Source of the DNA: Mycobacterium sp. Aquia_213
GTDB lineage: Bacteria > Actinomycetota > Actinomycetes > Mycobacteriales > Mycobacteriaceae
Direction of reading: 5' to 3'
Assembly: GCF_026625985.1 (NCBI RefSeq)
Contig: NZ_CP113116.1
Span: 5,208,001-5,272,000 of the forward strand
Length of the DNA stretch: 64,000 bases
The notes under the pieces are model-generated. The model was not told the origin of the DNA and searched no databases. It saw only the letters and a list, made by a program, of their open reading frames with translations. How positions within the stretch are numbered: the first letter of the stretch is position 1; every line of letters begins with the position of its first letter. This document shows positions 36,748 to 44,711 of the stretch, piece after piece. A program made the translations under genes and the position numbers.

Positions 36748-37419
36748 TCATGACGATTCGGCGAGCAGGCCGGTACAGGTGGCGGTCAGCACCCGGGTGA
36801 GGGCGGGGCCGAATTCGATGTTCCATTCCTCGGGCGGTCCGGCCTCGGGCTCGTCGGCGTAGGCATCGGTGAGCCGCTCCGGCGGGTTGGCGATCTGCCA
36901 GAAGGCGGCGGCCAACGAGTAGGCGGCGATCATGGTGTCGAACGCGCCGGAGCGGCCGAGCTTGGGTAGCGCGCCTTCGATGCTGTCGGCGAGAGCGACC
37001 GCGGCGGCGGAGATCGTTCGCCGGATGTCGACGACCCGCTCGACCTCCACCTCGTGCTCGAGGTGCAAGTGAAGGTTGGCGAGCAGATCGCAAAACAGCG
37101 GATCGTCGGCCAGCCCGTTCGCCAACGTTTCGGCCACCCGCGCCGACGACATCGGACCCGGCTCGGCCAGCTTCTCGCACACGGTGCCCGACCATCGGAC
37201 CCACCCCTCGGCGGCCAGATGCAGCAGAACTTCCTTGTGCGAAGTGAAGTAACGGCGCACCGCCGAGTAGTGAATCCCGGCGCGACTGGCGACGGCGGTC
37301 AACGTCACGGATGCGACGCCGGCCTCGCAGGCCAGGGAGCGCGCGGCTTCGACGAGTGCGGCCGCACGTCGGCGCTTGTTCTCTTCCGTGCGGGCGCGCT
37401 GAAACGTGAGTTGCGCCAC
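36748..37419 (-). CDS. TetR-family regulator upstream of mmpS-mmpL (Rv0452-like)
   Basis: The protein (223 aa) has an N-terminal helix-turn-helix (VASVTLTAVASRAGIHYSAV, then RRYFTSHKEVLLHLA, about residues 30-75) and a helical ligand domain. I chose the GTG at 37419 (VAQLTFQRARTEENKRRR) over the GTG at 37437 because the latter sits inside an inverted repeat. By locus it corresponds to Rv0452. It is co-directional with mmpS-mmpL here, whereas H37Rv has it divergent from mmpS4. Confidence 0.88.
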   Translation of the reverse strand: MAQLTFQRARTEENKRRRAAALVEAARSLACEAGVASVTLTAVASRAGIHYSAVRRYFTSHKEVLLHLAAEGWVRWSGTVCEKLAEPGPMSSARVAETLANGLADDPLFCDLLANLHLHLEHEVEVERVVDIRRTISAAAVALADSIEGALPKLGRSGAFDTMIAAYSLAAAFWQIANPPERLTDAYADEPEAGPPEEWNIEFGPALTRVLTATCTGLLAESS

Positions 37420-37434
37420 TGGCCGAGCGTAACG

Positions 37435-37468
37435 CACGTCATGTGATTTGTATAACGCACATAACGTG
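37435..37468. promoter_or_regulatory. TetR operator candidate (11-bp arms)
   Basis: CACGTCATGTG (37435-37445) and CACATAACGTG (37458-37468) form an inverted repeat with 10 of 11 positions matching and a 12-base spacer. It lies 16-49 bases before the TetR start and 45 bases before the SigK-type promoter of the dipZ-like gene, so it could be an autoregulatory operator. Confidence 0.7.
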
Positions 37469-37512
37469 ACTTCGCGGTGCGATTACGGTGAGAGTCGTGA
37501 GCGTCTTTTATC

Positions 37513-37540
37513 CCGTCCGTAACCGCCGCCGTATCGAATA
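37513..37540 (+). promoter_or_regulatory. SigK-type promoter of the dipZ-like gene
   Basis: CCGTCC (37513-37518), a 15-base spacer and TCGAATA (37534-37540) match the SigK consensus I recall (CCATCC and CCGAATA) with one change in each box. Transcription would start at about the GTG at 37547, giving a leaderless mRNA. The arrangement is identical to the promoter at 39312. Confidence 0.72.
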
Positions 37541-37546
37541 GCACCT

Positions 37547-39289
37547 GTGCACACAATCGCGCTCATCGGCTTGCTCGGTGGCCTGATCACCGGCATTTCG
37601 CCATGCATCCTGCCCGTGCTTCCGGTGATTTTTCTGTCCGGCATGGACGGCGGCGGCAAAGCCAGAAGTCGCGGTTTGAGTTCGGCGATGCGTCCCTACT
37701 TGGTGATCGCGGGTTTGGTGTGCAGCTTCAGCCTGGCCACCCTGATCGGGTCCGCGCTGCTGTCGGCACTGCATCTGCCGCAGGACGCCATCCGGTGGAC
37801 CGCGCTGGTGGTGCTGACCCTGATCGGCCTGGGATTGATCTTCCCGCCGCTGCAACACCTGATCGAGCGGCCATTTGCCCGCCTGCCGCAACGCCAAACC
37901 GGTGCCGGCACAGACGGTTTCGGCCTGGGACTGGCGTTGGGTGCGTTGTATGTGCCGTGCGCGGGACCGGTGCTGGCCGCGATCGTGGTGGCCGGCGGCA
38001 CGACGTCGCTTGGGCCCGCCACGTTCGTGTTGACCGCGACGTTCGCGCTCGGCAACGCGATACCCCTGTTGGCTTTCGCGCTGGCCGGGCGTCAGGTCTC
38101 GCAACGCGTAACGGCTTTCCGTCGTCGGCAGCGCCTCATTCAGGTCGTCGGCGGGGTCATGATGATCGTGCTCGCGGTGGCGCTGGTGTTCAACCTGCCC
38201 GCGATGTTGCAGCGCGCCGTGCCCGACTACACGACGGCGATGCAGAATCGCCTCGGCGCCAACGACATCCAGCGCTCGCTGGTCCCGAGTCGCCCACCGG
38301 GGCCGACTACGGGTAGCGTGCTGCCGCTGAATCAGGGCAACACGAGCAACGGTCTGCCGACCAACTGCACCGACGGTGCTACCGAGCTGCAACAGTGCGG
38401 GCCGGCACCCGCGATCACCGGCATCACCGAATGGCTCAACACCCCGGACGGCAAGCCGCTGGACCCCGCCGCGGTGCGGGGCAAGGTGGTGCTGATCGAC
38501 TTCTGGGCCTACTCCTGCATCAACTGCCAACGCGCCATCCCGCACGTCGTCGATTGGTACAACCGGTATCGCGACAGCGGATTGGTGGTCATCGGGGTGC
38601 ACACGCCCGAATACGCCTTCGAGCGGGTAGCCGGCAACGTGGCCAGCGGTGCCGCCGGGTTGCACATCGACTACCCCATCGCGCTGGACAACGACTACGC
38701 CACCTGGAACGCGTTCAACAACATGTACTGGCCGGCCGAATACCTGATCGACGGGAACGGAACGCTGCGGCACACCAAGTTCGGCGAGGGCGACTACGAC
38801 GGCACCGAGAAACTGATCCGCCAACTGCTGGTCGACGCCAATCCGAACGTCGCGCTGCCCGCGCCGGTGGACGGGGCCGACACCACCCCGAAGACCAACC
38901 TCACCTCCGAGACCTACCTGGCGCCCGACAAGGCCACCAACTACGGCGGCGACGGCAGCTACCAGCCGGGCACCGCCGGGTTCAACTTCCCGGCGCAGGT
39001 GGCAGGAGACAAATTCGCCCTGCGCGGCCGGTGGACCCTGGACGACCAGGGCATCACCGCCGACAGCGATGATGCCGCGATCCGGCTGAACTACACGGCC
39101 AAGAGCGTCTTCGTCGTCGTCGGCGGCACCGGAACGATCACCGTGACCCGCGATGGGAAGACCACCACCACCCCGATCGGCGGCGTTCCCACGCTGCACG
39201 AGATCGTGTCCGACGGCGGCGCGCACCGCGATCAGCTCGACCTGCAAGTGAGCAAGGGCCTGCAGGTGTTTTCGTTCACTTTCGGCTAG
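37547..39289 (+). CDS. DipZ-like fused CcdA-thioredoxin membrane protein
   Basis: This 580-aa protein joins a CcdA/DsbD-type membrane domain (residues 1-220, with the redox Cys in GISPCILPVLP and VPCAGP) to a periplasmic thioredoxin/TlpA domain (residues 300-430, active site SCINCQ). A C-terminal beta domain follows (430-580, ending QVFSFTFG). It closely resembles DipZ (Rv2874), which passes electrons across the membrane to periplasmic thiols. M. tuberculosis dipZ lies beside the SigK-controlled mpt83/mpt70; this copy lies at the sigK locus instead. The GTG start looks leaderless. Confidence 0.92.
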   Translation: MHTIALIGLLGGLITGISPCILPVLPVIFLSGMDGGGKARSRGLSSAMRPYLVIAGLVCSFSLATLIGSALLSALHLPQDAIRWTALVVLTLIGLGLIFPPLQHLIERPFARLPQRQTGAGTDGFGLGLALGALYVPCAGPVLAAIVVAGGTTSLGPATFVLTATFALGNAIPLLAFALAGRQVSQRVTAFRRRQRLIQVVGGVMMIVLAVALVFNLPAMLQRAVPDYTTAMQNRLGANDIQRSLVPSRPPGPTTGSVLPLNQGNTSNGLPTNCTDGATELQQCGPAPAITGITEWLNTPDGKPLDPAAVRGKVVLIDFWAYSCINCQRAIPHVVDWYNRYRDSGLVVIGVHTPEYAFERVAGNVASGAAGLHIDYPIALDNDYATWNAFNNMYWPAEYLIDGNGTLRHTKFGEGDYDGTEKLIRQLLVDANPNVALPAPVDGADTTPKTNLTSETYLAPDKATNYGGDGSYQPGTAGFNFPAQVAGDKFALRGRWTLDDQGITADSDDAAIRLNYTAKSVFVVVGGTGTITVTRDGKTTTTPIGGVPTLHEIVSDGGAHRDQLDLQVSKGLQVFSFTFG

Positions 39290-39311
39290 ACATCGGTAAG
39301 CGCACAGCAGC

Positions 39312-39339
39312 CCATCCGCCAGCTCATTGGCTCCGAATA
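39312..39339 (+). promoter_or_regulatory. SigK-type promoter of the sigK operon
   Basis: CCATCC (39312-39317), a 15-base spacer and CCGAATA (39333-39339) match the recalled SigK consensus exactly. The GTG of the FAD oxidoreductase is 8 bases past the CCGAAT box, at the predicted transcription start, so the mRNA should be leaderless. This would make sigK autoregulated through the operon. Confidence 0.82.
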
Positions 39340-39345
39340 GGAGAC

Positions 39346-40644
39346 GTGGACTCGTCACACGCGCGGTCGGTTGCCGTCATTGGCAGCGGCGTGGCCGGCC
39401 TCACCGCCGCCTACGTCCTGTCCGGCCATGACCACGTCACCCTGTACGAAGCCGACGTGCGGCTCGGCGGCCACGCGCACACCCATTTCGTGGCCGACGG
39501 CGGCCGGGTCATCGGCGTCGACTCGGCGTTCCTGGTGCACAACGACCGGACCTATCCGACGCTCTGCCGGTTGTTCAGCGAACTCGGGGTGGCCACCCAG
39601 GAGTCGGAGATGTCGATGTCGGTGCGCGCCGACGAGATCGGGCTCGAATACGCCGGCGCGTTGGGCTGGCGCGGGTTGTTCGCCTCCAGGCAGTCGCTGC
39701 GGCCCCGCTACCTGCTGATGCTCGGTGAGATCGTCCGCTTCCACCGCGCCGCCTCGCGGCTGCTGCGCGAGGACGCCGGGCACGACGACCTGGAGACGCT
39801 GGAAGCCTTCCTGAACCGGCACCGCTTCTCGTCGTATTTCATCGACTTTTTCATCACCCCGCTGGTGGCGGCGGTGTGGTCGTGCGCCAGCAACGACGCC
39901 CTGCGCTACCCGGCCCGGTATCTGTTCGTCTTCCTCGACCACCACGGCATGCTGTCGGTTTTCGGGTCACCGACCTGGCGCACCGTGACCGGGGGCTCTG
40001 CGCACTACGTCCAGGCCGTGGCCGCTCGGCTCGCCGAAGTGTCGACCGGGACGCCGGTGAACTCGCTGCGCCGGGTACCCGACGGCGTGTGGGTGCAGGC
40101 CGGCAACAACGCGCCGCGGCTTTTCGACGCGGCGGTCGTCGCCGTGCATCCCGACCAGGCGCTGCTGCTGCTCGACGATCCGAACCCGTGGGAGCGCGCG
40201 GTGCTGGGCGCGATTCCGTATTCCACCAACCAGGCGCAACTGCACACCGACGAATCGGTGCTCCCCCGGCATCGCCGGGCCCGCGCATCATGGAATTACC
40301 TGGTTACCCCGGGGAAGGAACACGTCGTGGTCAGCTATGACGTCAGCAGACTCATGCGGCTGGATGGCAACCGCCGGTACCTGGTGACCCTGGGTGGCCA
40401 CGACCGCGTCGATCCGGCATCGGTGATCGCCGAAATGACCTACAGCCATCCCCTGTATACGCCGGAATCCGTTGCAGCACAGGCGTTATTGCCGACGCTG
40501 GACAACGATCGGGTGGCCTTCGCGGGCGCCTACCACGGCTGGGGTTTCCACGAGGACGGCGCCGCCTCGGGCCTGGCCGCGGCGCGGCGCCTGGGTGCCG
40601 ACTGGCCGACGGCGACCCGGCGAGCGGCGGTGGCGCGATGCTGA
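39346..40644 (+). CDS. FAD-dependent amine-oxidase-like oxidoreductase (Rv0449c-like)
   Basis: The protein (432 aa) has the FAD motif VAVIGSGVAGLTAAYVLSGHDHVTLYE-like N-terminus (GxGxxG at residues 12-17), GGHAHTHF and a C-terminal FAD segment FAGAYHGWGFHEDGAASG. Homologs next to cyclopropane-synthase-type methyltransferases act on fatty acyl chains; in Rhodobacter a related oxidoreductase takes part in furan fatty acid formation. It is the first gene of the sigK operon, with a leaderless GTG start. Confidence 0.9.
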   Translation: MDSSHARSVAVIGSGVAGLTAAYVLSGHDHVTLYEADVRLGGHAHTHFVADGGRVIGVDSAFLVHNDRTYPTLCRLFSELGVATQESEMSMSVRADEIGLEYAGALGWRGLFASRQSLRPRYLLMLGEIVRFHRAASRLLREDAGHDDLETLEAFLNRHRFSSYFIDFFITPLVAAVWSCASNDALRYPARYLFVFLDHHGMLSVFGSPTWRTVTGGSAHYVQAVAARLAEVSTGTPVNSLRRVPDGVWVQAGNNAPRLFDAAVVAVHPDQALLLLDDPNPWERAVLGAIPYSTNQAQLHTDESVLPRHRRARASWNYLVTPGKEHVVVSYDVSRLMRLDGNRRYLVTLGGHDRVDPASVIAEMTYSHPLYTPESVAAQALLPTLDNDRVAFAGAYHGWGFHEDGAASGLAAARRLGADWPTATRRAAVARC

Positions 40645-41336
40645 CGCCCGCGATCTACCGCACCACGATCAGCCATTCACGGCAGGCCCCGGTGCGTCAC
40701 TCGTTCGAATACCGAAGCTACAGCTGGTATGTCGACGTCGACGAGCTGCCGCGGCTGCCCTGGTGGCTGCGGCCGTTCGCCCGGTTCCGCGCCTCGGATC
40801 ACTTCGCCGGTCCGCGGCAGGGGTCGTTGCGCGACGGGCTCGGTGCCTTCTTCGCCGACCGCGGCCTGGCCGCCCCCGAGGGCCGCATCACCGCACTGCT
40901 GCAAGCGCGCGTGTTCGGCTATGTCTTCAACCCGCTGAGCGTTTTTTGGTGCCACGACCGCGACGGCCGGCTGCGACATGTGATCGCCGAGGTACACAAC
41001 ACCTACGGCGAGCGACACGCCTACCTGTTGCCCCCGGCCGACCTGCCGGTGGTCACCGAGAAGAAGCTCTACGTCTCGCCGTTCAATGCGGTCGACGGCT
41101 ACTACCTGGTACGAGCACCACGGCCCGACAGTGAAGTCGACATCACCGTGGAGCTGCGCCGCGACCATCAGCCCGCGTTCGTGGCCAGCATGCGCGGACA
41201 ACGCCGACCGGCGACCGCTCGGCAGGTCGCGATCATGCAAATCGTCTCGCCGCTGGCACCGCTGGTGGTGGCCGCACGTATTCGAATTCAGGGGATCAAA
41301 CTGTGGTTACGTCGAGTTCCGTTGGTACCGCGATGA
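40638..41336 (+). CDS. DUF1365 protein (Rv0448c-like)
   Basis: This 232-aa DUF1365 protein opens TPAIYRTTISHSRQAPVRHSFEYRSY and has RVFGYVFNPLSVFWCHD and YGERHAYLL, all signatures of the family. DUF1365 genes nearly always sit between an FAD amine-oxidase-like gene and a cyclopropane fatty acid synthase-like gene, as here. Its reaction is unknown. It overlaps the upstream gene by 7 bases and the downstream one by 4. Confidence 0.92.
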   Translation: MLTPAIYRTTISHSRQAPVRHSFEYRSYSWYVDVDELPRLPWWLRPFARFRASDHFAGPRQGSLRDGLGAFFADRGLAAPEGRITALLQARVFGYVFNPLSVFWCHDRDGRLRHVIAEVHNTYGERHAYLLPPADLPVVTEKKLYVSPFNAVDGYYLVRAPRPDSEVDITVELRRDHQPAFVASMRGQRRPATARQVAIMQIVSPLAPLVVAARIRIQGIKLWLRRVPLVPR

Positions 41337-42604
41337 CCGTACAGACCATCCGAAAGCCTTCGGCAGCAATCGATTCCAGTCGCTGGCCGGCGATTGCGAG
41401 GGTGCCGTCCGGGCCCGTGAGTGCGGCATCGGCCGCCGTCGCCGACCGGCTGCTGCGACGTGCAGCGGCTCGCCTCCCGCTGCGGGTGGCCTACCCCGAC
41501 GGCGCGGTGGTCGGTGCGGCCGACCCGACGGCGCCGACCTTGGTTGTCCACCAACCGGAAGCGATGGCACGCCGGATCGGGCGCTACGGCCTGATCGGCT
41601 TCGGCGAGTCCTACATGGCCGGTGAGTGGTCGTCGGATGACCTCAGCGGGGTGTTGACGGTATTCGCCACCTCGGTGGGCGATCTGGTGCCCAGGCCGTT
41701 GCAATGGCTGCGCCCGATCGCGCCGGCCTTCCGGCCGCGGTTGTGGAGTGCCGGCCGAGATCGCGCGCGGCGCAACATCGCCGAGCACTACGACCTGTCC
41801 AACGACCTGTTCGCCGAGTTCCTCGACGAGACCATGACGTACTCTTGTGCGCTGTTTGACCGGCTACCCGCGACGGCATCGGATTTGGCCGCCGCACAGC
41901 AGCGCAAGATCGATCGGCTGCTCGACATCGCCGGGGTCCACCAGGGCAGCCGCGTGCTCGAAATCGGCACCGGGTGGGGAGAGCTGTGCATCCGCGCGGC
42001 CTCCCGCGGGGCGGAGGTCCGCTCGGTCACCCTGTCGGTCGAGCAACAGCAGCTGGCGCGGCTTCGGGTTGTCGCGGCAGGGCTGTCCGACAAGGTGACG
42101 ATCGACCTCTGCGACTACCGCGACGTCGACGGCTGTTACGACGCGGTGGTGTCCGTCGAAATGATCGAGGCGGTGGGATTCCACGCGTGGCAACGGTATT
42201 TCACCACGCTCGAACGGCTGGTGCGACCGGGCGGCCGGGTCGCGATCCAGGCGATCACGATGCCGCACACCCGGATGATGGCCAGCCGCAACACGCACAC
42301 CTGGATCCAGAAGTACATCTTCCCCGGCGGACTGCTGCCGTCCACCCAGGCCATCTCCGCAATCACCGAGTGCCGCACCGGTTTACGCACCGTGGACATG
42401 GCGTCGTTGCGGCCGCATTACGCCGAGACGCTGCGGCTCTGGCGGGAACGTTTCCTGCAGCGACGAGACCAGTTGGCGCGCTTGGACTTCGATGACGTGT
42501 TCCAGCGGATGTGGGAACTGTATCTGGCGTATTCGGAGGCGGGCTTCAGATCGGGATACTTGAACGTCTACCAGTGGACCTTCGCACGCGAGGACTATCG
42601 ATGA
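41333..42604 (+). CDS. ufaA1: Fatty acid methyltransferase UfaA1
   Basis: This 423-aa cyclopropane-fatty-acid-synthase-family SAM methyltransferase has an N-terminal SCP2-like helical domain. The catalytic core shows HYDLSNDLFAEFLDETMTYSCALF, the SAM site VLEIGTGWGELCIRA and SVEMIEAVG. M. tuberculosis UfaA1 has been reported to make tuberculostearic (10-methylstearic) acid from oleic acid. It is coupled on both sides by ATGA overlaps. Cyclopropane formation is an alternative product. Confidence 0.92.
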   Translation: MTVQTIRKPSAAIDSSRWPAIARVPSGPVSAASAAVADRLLRRAAARLPLRVAYPDGAVVGAADPTAPTLVVHQPEAMARRIGRYGLIGFGESYMAGEWSSDDLSGVLTVFATSVGDLVPRPLQWLRPIAPAFRPRLWSAGRDRARRNIAEHYDLSNDLFAEFLDETMTYSCALFDRLPATASDLAAAQQRKIDRLLDIAGVHQGSRVLEIGTGWGELCIRAASRGAEVRSVTLSVEQQQLARLRVVAAGLSDKVTIDLCDYRDVDGCYDAVVSVEMIEAVGFHAWQRYFTTLERLVRPGGRVAIQAITMPHTRMMASRNTHTWIQKYIFPGGLLPSTQAISAITECRTGLRTVDMASLRPHYAETLRLWRERFLQRRDQLARLDFDDVFQRMWELYLAYSEAGFRSGYLNVYQWTFAREDYR

Positions 42605-43404
42605 GCAACCTGAACTTTGCCCAGAACCTGACCCTGGTGTCCGGCGCCTCGGTTTTGGTTCTCGCCGTGGTGCATTCGGTCACGTTCACCATCGGCAGGC
42701 GCATCGGCCGCTACAACGTCGTCGACGTGGCGTGGGGTATCGGCTTCGTCGCGATCGCCGCCGTCGCCGCGACGCTCGGCCACGGCGACCCGATCCGGCG
42801 CTGGCTGCTGCTCGCGCTGGTGACGATCTGGGGCTTACGGCTGAGCTGGCACATCCACCGCAAGACCGCCGGCAAGGGAGAGGATCCTCGCTATGCCGCG
42901 ATGCTGCGCAATGCCACGCCCGGGCAAGTGCTGCGCAAAGTCTTCGTACTGCAGGCGTTGATCACCTGGTTCGTCTCCTTCCCGCTGCAGCTGTCGGCGG
43001 TGACCGGGCCCACGTCGAAGCCGCTGACCGCGGTCCTGGTGCTCGGAGTGGTGGTGTGGCTGGTGGGTGTCACCTTCGAAGCGGTGGGCGACCGGCAGCT
43101 GCGGGTGTTCAAATCCGACCCGGCCAATCGCGGTGTGCTGATGGACCGTGGCCTATGGGCGTGGACGCGTCACCCCAACTACTTCGGCGACGCCACCGTG
43201 TGGTGGGGGTTGTGGCTGATCACCATCACCGGATGGTGGTCGCTGGCCACGGTCGGCTCTCCGCTGCTGATGACGTACTTCCTGGTCTATGTGACCGGCG
43301 CCCGGCTCACCGAGAAATTGATGGCCGGCCGGCCGGGCTTCGCGGAATATCAGCAAAGGACCGCGTGTTTTTTCCCACGACCACCGCGACGGGCGGCCCG
43401 ATAG
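42601..43404 (+). CDS. DUF1295 membrane reductase-like protein (Rv0446c-like)
   Basis: This 267-aa multi-pass membrane protein has about six transmembrane helices. The C-terminal segment WAWTRHPNYFGDATVWWGLWLI is the NADPH-binding signature of the steroid 5-alpha-reductase / ICMT superfamily (DUF1295). It probably reduces a double bond, possibly the methylene intermediate made by UfaA1, which would complete a methyl branch; this is inference from gene order. It is coupled to ufaA1 by ATGA. Confidence 0.9.
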   Translation: MSNLNFAQNLTLVSGASVLVLAVVHSVTFTIGRRIGRYNVVDVAWGIGFVAIAAVAATLGHGDPIRRWLLLALVTIWGLRLSWHIHRKTAGKGEDPRYAAMLRNATPGQVLRKVFVLQALITWFVSFPLQLSAVTGPTSKPLTAVLVLGVVVWLVGVTFEAVGDRQLRVFKSDPANRGVLMDRGLWAWTRHPNYFGDATVWWGLWLITITGWWSLATVGSPLLMTYFLVYVTGARLTEKLMAGRPGFAEYQQRTACFFPRPPRRAAR

Positions 43405-43449
43405 CTGCCGCCGAAGCGACCAGGGCGGGGAGCGATAGGCTAACTGACG

Positions 43450-44013
43450 ATGACCGGACTGCCGCAGCTGAGCAGCGACCTGGATGAGTTGCTGCGTCAA
43501 GTCGCGCGCGGAGACACCGAGGCTTTCGCCGCCGTCTACGACCTCACCAAGAGCCGAGTGTTCGGGCTGGTGATCCGGGTGCTGCGCGATGCCGGCTACA
43601 GCGAGGAAACCACCCAGGAGATCTATCTCGAGGTGTGGCGGTCGGCGTCGGACTATGACCCGGCGCGCGGCTCGGCGCTATCCTGGCTGCTGACCATCGC
43701 GCACCGACGGGCCATCGACCGGGTGCGCTCCGAGCAGGCCGGCAGCCGCCGGGAATCGCGCTACGGCGCGGCAAATGTCGACACCGACCATGACGTGGTC
43801 GCCGACTCCGCGATCGCCGGTGACGAGCAGCGCCGGGTGGCCGACTGCCTGGGCTCGCTGACCGACGCGCAGCGGCAGTGCATCGAGCTGGCCTACTACG
43901 GCGGGCTGACCTATGCCGAGGTGTCACAGCGGCTGGCCGCAAATCTGTCGACGATCAAATCGCGCATCCGCGACGCGCTGCGCGGGCTGCGTAACTGCTT
44001 GGACGTGCCGTGA
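43450..44013 (+). CDS. sigK: ECF RNA polymerase sigma factor SigK
   Basis: The protein (187 aa) has region 2 (FAAVYDLTKSRVFGLVIRVL, then TTQEIYLEVWRSASDYDP) and region 4 (LTDAQRQCIELAYYGGLTYA, then EVSQRLAANLSTIKSRIRDAL). Cys133 and Cys183, which form the redox-sensitive disulfide described for M. tuberculosis SigK, are both present. Cys144 is a third. SigK drives mpt70/mpt83 and its own locus in M. tuberculosis. Its stop overlaps rskA as GTGA. Confidence 0.97.
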   Translation: MTGLPQLSSDLDELLRQVARGDTEAFAAVYDLTKSRVFGLVIRVLRDAGYSEETTQEIYLEVWRSASDYDPARGSALSWLLTIAHRRAIDRVRSEQAGSRRESRYGAANVDTDHDVVADSAIAGDEQRRVADCLGSLTDAQRQCIELAYYGGLTYAEVSQRLAANLSTIKSRIRDALRGLRNCLDVP

Positions 44014-44711
44014 CCGAACCCAGCGACTTCGAGCTGCTCGAACTGGCCACGCCGTATGCCCTGCACGCGGTGTCCGACGCAGAGCGCGCCGACATCGACC
44101 GCCAGATCGCGACCGCGCCGGCGTCGATCGCGTCGGCCTTCGCCGAGGAAGTCCGCGCCGTGCGCGAAACGATGGCCGTCGTCTCGGCCTCCACCATCGT
44201 CGAGCCACCGGCGCAGCTGCGGGCCGCCGTGCTGGCCGTAGCCGCATCCAGCCATCAGAAACGCCAAAACCGTTGGCGTACAACTGCATTGATATCGGTC
44301 GCGGCGGCGATCGTGGCGGGCCTGACGGCATTCGGCGTGCAGACCCTGTTGCGCCCGGCGCCGACGCAGTCGGTGGCCGCACAGATCATGGCCGCCCCGG
44401 ACGTGCGGACGGTATCGCGTCCGCTGGCCAACGGGACGGCCACGGTGGTGTTCTCTCGCGATCGCGGCGCCGGAGTGCTGGTGATGAACAACGTGCCGCC
44501 GCCGACCCCGGGCACCGTCTATCAGATGTGGTTGATCGATGCCAACGGCCCGACCTCGGCCGGCACGATGAACACCGCGGCCGTCTCGCCCTCGACGACG
44601 GCAACGCTGCCCAACCTCGGAAAGTCGACGGCCCTGGCCTTCACCGTCGAACCCGGCGCGGGCTCACCGCAGCCGACCACCCCGATCTTGGCGACGCTGC
44701 CGCTGAGCTAA
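44010..44711 (+). CDS. rskA: Anti-sigma-K factor RskA
   Basis: This 233-aa single-pass membrane protein has a cytoplasmic SigK-binding domain (residues 1-90, starting MTEPSDFELLELATPYALHAV), a transmembrane helix at 91-110 and an extracytoplasmic domain of the RskA type (YQMWLIDANGPTSAGTM). It holds SigK inactive until regulated proteolysis releases it. It overlaps sigK by 4 bases and its 3' end meets the convergent membrane gene. Confidence 0.96.
   Translation: MTEPSDFELLELATPYALHAVSDAERADIDRQIATAPASIASAFAEEVRAVRETMAVVSASTIVEPPAQLRAAVLAVAASSHQKRQNRWRTTALISVAAAIVAGLTAFGVQTLLRPAPTQSVAAQIMAAPDVRTVSRPLANGTATVVFSRDRGAGVLVMNNVPPPTPGTVYQMWLIDANGPTSAGTMNTAAVSPSTTATLPNLGKSTALAFTVEPGAGSPQPTTPILATLPLS

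Noticed and set aside
37508..39358. 616-codon open frame opposite the dipZ-like gene
   Set aside because: The plus-strand product has CcdA and thioredoxin signatures; the antisense product has none.
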